64,000 nucleotides of DNA, taken from contig OU342633.1 of assembly GCA_910589415.1 (NCBI GenBank), positions 4,874,858-4,938,857 on the forward strand, in the 5' to 3' direction. The DNA is from Malachius bipustulatus. Its lineage: Eukaryota; Arthropoda; Insecta; Coleoptera; Melyridae. The notes beneath the pieces were generated by a model, which saw only the letters and a list, made by a program, of their open reading frames with translations, was not told where the DNA came from and made no database searches. Positions 60,451 through 64,000 of this stretch are shown in pieces (the stretch's first letter is position 1; each line of letters begins with the position of its first letter). Made by a program: the position numbers and the translations under genes.

Positions 60451-62114
60451 CTAAAATTAGTTTTTATTGGAATAAAAATACAAGGGACACTGAAAATATT
60501 CACATTTGTTGGCATCCTATATATTTTATATTTAGTTCATTTTGTTATAGAAGAATGGGAATAATCGCCCACTAAAATTTTGAATTGCTTATCGAAATTG
60601 AAACTGAGTATTTAAGAGAAAAATTTTGACACCTTTCAAATAATCACAATAGACTTACACCAAATACGTTAAAATATTTCAAGGTATTTGCTTACACTAC
60701 TTATAAGCTCTTGCGCATATGATGTGCGTCACCTGGCTGAAGTGACGTCACCAGATTAACGCAAAGAGGTGGTTTGCTATTTATTCTTGGTAGTTTTTAT
60801 AAGTTGAAGTGAAAATTTTGCCTAGGTATTTGCCTAATTACTCGTATACAATCCATTAATAAAATATACGAATATTGATAAAATGAGAGCTGGGAGCTGG
60901 TAGTCTGTGTCTCATAATAATACTTTTTATAAAGATTTATTTAAAAATACTAAATAACAGACAATCATTAAAAGCTAAGAGGTGAACTAATTGAAAACTT
61001 CTTTAAAAACTTATTAAAAGCTAAAATGTGAACTTATTATGTTGATAAGAAACTGACCCTTGAAGAAAAGTGCCATGAAAACGTATTCTGTAACATCGCT
61101 AGCTGTGCCGGTTCTATCGCAAAAACGCGTATATTTTCTTATGGAGCTCAAAGTTCGCCAAATTTTACCAAAAGTCTCTACTGAGCATGCGTGAACTTTA
61201 ATAAATTTGTGACGAGGAGTCTATACTGGAATGATTTACTGCGCAGATGTCAATGATTGTGTGTCTACACTGCTATCATCGATACAACTGCAAGGTTTGC
61301 AAGCTCTTCTGGACGATGTATTTAAGCAGTGTTTATAATATCCTTCGTAAATGATATTTAGGGTTATTATGGAAAATATTGTTGAAGCTCCTAGGATGCT
61401 ACGCATTATCAGTTATTTATACAGGTGTCCGGAAATTATGAGCATAAATTAAGGGGGTGATTCTACTTGATGAAATATTGCTAAAAGTATCTATAATTTT
61501 TTTTTCGGAAACTCACAAATAAGAAAGTTATGAGCCTTCAAAGTTCATTTTTTTAAAACAATATTTTTTATAACTTTTTTTCTAGTGTACGGATTTCCTT
61601 AAAATTTGACACAGTTGCCACTGATATGTTGCTTTACATCCTTGGTCCAAATTAGACTTGAATCCCTCGAAATCAAGAGGCCTTAAGTGCCTTTGACCTT
61701 CAAAAAAGGCCTATAACTTTTTTCGTAATATTTTTTTCTGAGTTTTGAAGACGCACAATTGAGGTTGTCCAGTAAATCTGTAAGACAAAAAAAAAAGAAA
61801 AGGACGATTAGCGAATTGGAACTAAAGAAAACAAACAAATTTACTTACGTAGAACTATATTTTTGCCATTGGACGATTTAAGCACTCATTTCTACACCAA
61901 GGGACAACTGCAAAACTGTAGAACTGTAAACAAATACGCGGTTCTTGAAGATCAGTCAGAAAATATGCTCCTCGCTTCCCGAGCGATCCTATTTAACAGC
62001 TCGGTTCCACCACCCATGGATGGTCGGTTTTACGCCTTGTGGCGACCACTTGCTCCCACAGAGAGAGAAACAACAACAACTCATATAGCCGATCTGATCA
62101 AAGCAATGGTAAGT
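60451..62114. other. upstream region of the alpha-tubulin gene, exon 1 not located
   Basis: This should hold tubulin exon 1 and promoter. TGACGTCA (60740) is a CRE-like site. 61427-61800 resembles degraded TACAG-type repeat sequence (TATACAGGTGTCCGGAAATT). A 96-codon frame at 61863-62153 (+) has no recognised motif and ends in a GTAAGT-like sequence next to the tRNA-like gene. Confidence 0.35.
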
Positions 62115-62188
62115 GACCTGGGTGGTGTAGTGGAAAGCACACCTGACGCGTAATCAGGAGGTCCGGGGTTCGATTCCCCGCTGGGTCA
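62115..62188 (+). tRNA. tRNA-Thr(CGT)-like sequence, probable SINE head or pseudogene
   Basis: GACCTGG pairs with CTGGGTC as an acceptor stem with two wobbles. The anticodon stem CCTGA/TCAGG holds the loop CGCGTAA, and the T arm CGGGG-TTCGATT-CCCCG is perfect. The A box (TGGTGTAGTGG) and the B box (GGTTCGATTCC) fit the polymerase III consensus. The anticodon would be CGT (Thr). However, position 33 is G instead of the near-universal T, position 8 is G instead of T, and the D stem has only 3 good pairs. These faults point to a tRNA-derived SINE or a tRNA pseudogene. Confidence 0.6.
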
Positions 62189-63215
62189 CGAAACACGTTT
62201 GTTTGGTCAGATCCACTTAAACGCTATAGCCTGCCAGCAGGTCATCGCAGGGTTGAAAACCTGACAGCTCAAACTATCTCTACCTCTCTCCTTATGACAG
62301 ATTTGACGTCTCATCACGCCCGAACGCAACCCGCACTATTGGAGGGAAGTCAGGGCTCGCAAAGGCAACGATATCACGTTGTCCATTCAACATATCAGAC
62401 GGAAACCTACTTGCGTATATGACTGCCTTGTCTTCTCCAGATTCTAACTTCCATTTGCACATTCGCGCAACCACCTACATTCCTTGAAGAGACATAAAGC
62501 TGTCGATTTAATGGTGATTTACAATCTTTTATCGTTTTCCAGCTCTTCGTTTCCATTTTCCTCTCTATTAATTAAATATTTCATGTTTTATTCTAATAAT
62601 AAATTGAAAATATAAAGAAATGGTTTGAGTTGCATACCACACCAGATGCGGAAAATTATTCCACATAAGATGATATAATTTTCAACTACAAAAAACTCGA
62701 AATGGAAGAGAAAATTGATAAAATGTCCTATTACGTTTTATATTAAATTCACCAGACAGCGGAAGTGTTAATTGCTGTCAGGTGTGTACACGCAGTTTTT
62801 GCTTTGTACTCTCGTTTACACCAAGAAAAATGTACAGTTAAGCACGACATTTCTGAACTTTTAATTATTCTGAATAAGAATCCTGTCGTAGCGAGCATGG
62901 CACGCTGCAATCCTTCGGGAATATCGTACGTTATCCCCAATCAAAACCAGGCAATATTTTGGGGTGCGACGACACTTTCGTTTTTGCGGAGTGTAGTTAA
63001 GTAACGGGGTGTAGTCGATTGAAATCTAATTTATACTAATATTACTACTGATAAAAAAACTGTCTTCCACAATTCCCTTCTACACTATCAGTCGACTAGT
63101 TTTATGATTATAAAACTTAAGGGTGACAAAATCCCAATTGATTACAAAATTATCTTTCATATAATTTTATTAGTCTGATATTTTATACATTTTTCATTAA
63201 ATTTGTAATTTTTAT
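62189..63215. other. spacer downstream of the tRNA-like sequence
   Basis: No gene is recognised. If the tRNA-like part is a SINE head, its body would occupy the first 100-300 bp here, but I see no tail or target duplication. Confidence 0.35.
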
Positions 63216-63457
63216 TCAAACATTATCGCTAATGATTTCTAATTCGACCTTTTGTGTATTCTTCTCAGTTTGTTTACACTTATTGTTGATAATCGCTTGT
63301 GATTGTAATTTATGTTTGTCAATTTTCAAAGCGCTGGTATATTTTCGTATGGTTTGAAATGCTTCCTGCATGTTCTTAATTTCTAATTCACAATCATCTA
63401 ATGCTGATTTGTATTTCTCAATTATATTTACAAAACCATTTTGTAAATTTGTTAAGT
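63216..63457 (-). CDS. coiled-coil protein, last exon
   Basis: The acceptor (TTTAG, - strand) precedes ACTTAAC. Joined to the donor at 63516 it gives DLTNLQNGFVNIIEKYKSAL, DDCELEIKNMQEAFQTIRKY, TSALKIDKHKLQSQAIINNK and a stop after IISDNV. The split codon G|AC is consistent. AATAAA overlaps the stop region (TGAATAAAA), so the 3' UTR may be very short. No domain beyond a charged, helical composition. I do not recognise the protein. Confidence 0.7.
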
Positions 63458-63515
63458 CTAAACTTTTGAAAGAAGTTGTGATTAGTTACTAAATAATTCA
63501 TAACCTGAGACTTAC

Positions 63516-64000
63516 CTTGGTTTTCGTTGATGAACATTATTTGTTGTTCAAGTTGATATACTTGATTTTCATGACTTACTAGTTCTTGATCGTAGCATTG
63601 CACCAGTGATTTTAAATTTTCTGACCGTTCATTCATTTCAGCCAAATAAATATTCTTTTGATCTCTAAGGAGATTTACTTCTTGTTTTAGAATTTCATTT
63701 TCAATTTGCGAAGCGTTTAGTTTATTTTCAAATTCCTTAATGGATTCGTTTAAAGTTATCAATGTTAGCATCATTTCTCGAATTTTATTTATCTTATTCT
63801 CAATTGTTTTCTCGAGCTCAGCTTTATGTTGTTCGTATTGTTTTAAAAATTGTTGCAATTTCTTTTTCAAAGATTCATTTTCTATTTCAAAAAAATTAAT
63901 TTTATTTTCATTTTGTTCAATCAGATTTTTATACATAATTTCCCAATCCTTTATTTTGTTTATAACTTCGCTAATTTTCCAGCAATCCTTATTGAAAAGG
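63516..64000 (-). CDS. coiled-coil protein, partial exon (runs off the window)
   Basis: The frame is open from the window end to the donor GTAAGTCTC at 63515 on the - strand. It contains DCWKISEVINKIKDWEIMYK and long heptad-like stretches (FFEIENESLKKKLQQFLKQY, EQHKAELEKTIENKINKIRE, ESIKEFENKLNASQIENEIL) and ends MFINENQ. Because the frame continues upstream of the first Met (63936), this is an internal exon. The composition suggests a structural coiled-coil protein, but function cannot be given. Confidence 0.75.

Noticed and set aside
60735..60750. TGACGTCA as a tubulin promoter element
   Set aside because: The site is real, but similar words also occur at 54829 and 58625 inside introns, so a promoter role cannot be supported.
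61863..62153. 96-codon + strand frame before the tRNA-like sequence
   Set aside because: It has a plausible donor (GTAAGT) but no known motif, and its end overlaps the tRNA-like sequence. Left as unassigned.
62765..63004. 79-codon + strand frame upstream of the coiled-coil gene
   Set aside because: No motif, and no evidence of splicing or regulatory context.

Overview
This is insect nuclear DNA. The evidence is three intron-containing host genes of animal type, arthropod-style transposon families (BEL/Pao, copia, Ty3/gypsy, several LINE clades, a Penelope-like element, Tc1/mariner, P/THAP, many palindromic MITEs) and an AT-rich background. The repeat load suggests a large insect genome, perhaps a beetle, but nothing seen here proves the order. 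There are no bacterial operons and no CRISPR array.

Host genes. (1) The 3' end of the nucleoporin gene Nup43 lies on the + strand (exons 4501-4716 and 7900-8261). The 3.2 kb intron between them holds a decayed mariner and two inverted-repeat elements. (2) A divergent alpha-tubulin gene lies on the - strand (coding exons 60228-60450, 58703-59004, 54492-54662, 54086-54442, 50811-51071). Only the tiny first exon with the ATG is not located. The joined reading frame is about 438 residues and lacks the acidic tail and Lys40. (3) The last two exons of an unidentified coiled-coil protein lie on the - strand (63516-64000, open at the window edge, and 63216-63457).

Most of the rest is transposons inserted into transposons. 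From 9201 to 24862 lies one LINE with an RNase H domain (- strand, 13-bp target duplication). A copia element (12431-22858, duplication GTATG) splits its endonuclease. The copia is in turn split by a Gag-protease-only LTR element with 1416-bp LTRs (13116-17618, duplication ACCT) and by a 1.44 kb LINE that carries only ORF1 (17879-19319, 12-bp duplication). The outer LINE has the last 22 nt of 18S rRNA fused to its 5' end.

From 27669 to 38347 lies a defective gypsy element (duplication ATTT). It was hit by an 853-bp near-perfect palindrome (duplication TA), which was hit by a BEL/Pao element (31357-36783, duplication CTAAT). The BEL element has identical LTRs and one long ORF, but its reverse-transcriptase core has been deleted in frame.

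From 38495 to 50500 lie mariner-like fragments, foldback elements, a nearly complete LINE on the - strand broken by a palindrome, a second LINE on the + strand, a pristine short LINE copy with its target duplication, and the 3' part of a second copia. The tubulin introns hold MITEs, a P/THAP-transposon relic, a GC-rich gypsy-type LTR and a LINE fragment. Between tubulin and the coiled-coil gene there is a tRNA-Thr-like sequence, probably a SINE head or pseudogene.

The most interesting signals are a family of large palindromic elements ending in TACAGGGTG, the rRNA-LINE chimera, three partner-dependent (non-autonomous) retroelements that still carry open reading frames, and the tail-less alpha-tubulin. 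All sequence comparisons were made by eye; no database was searched.
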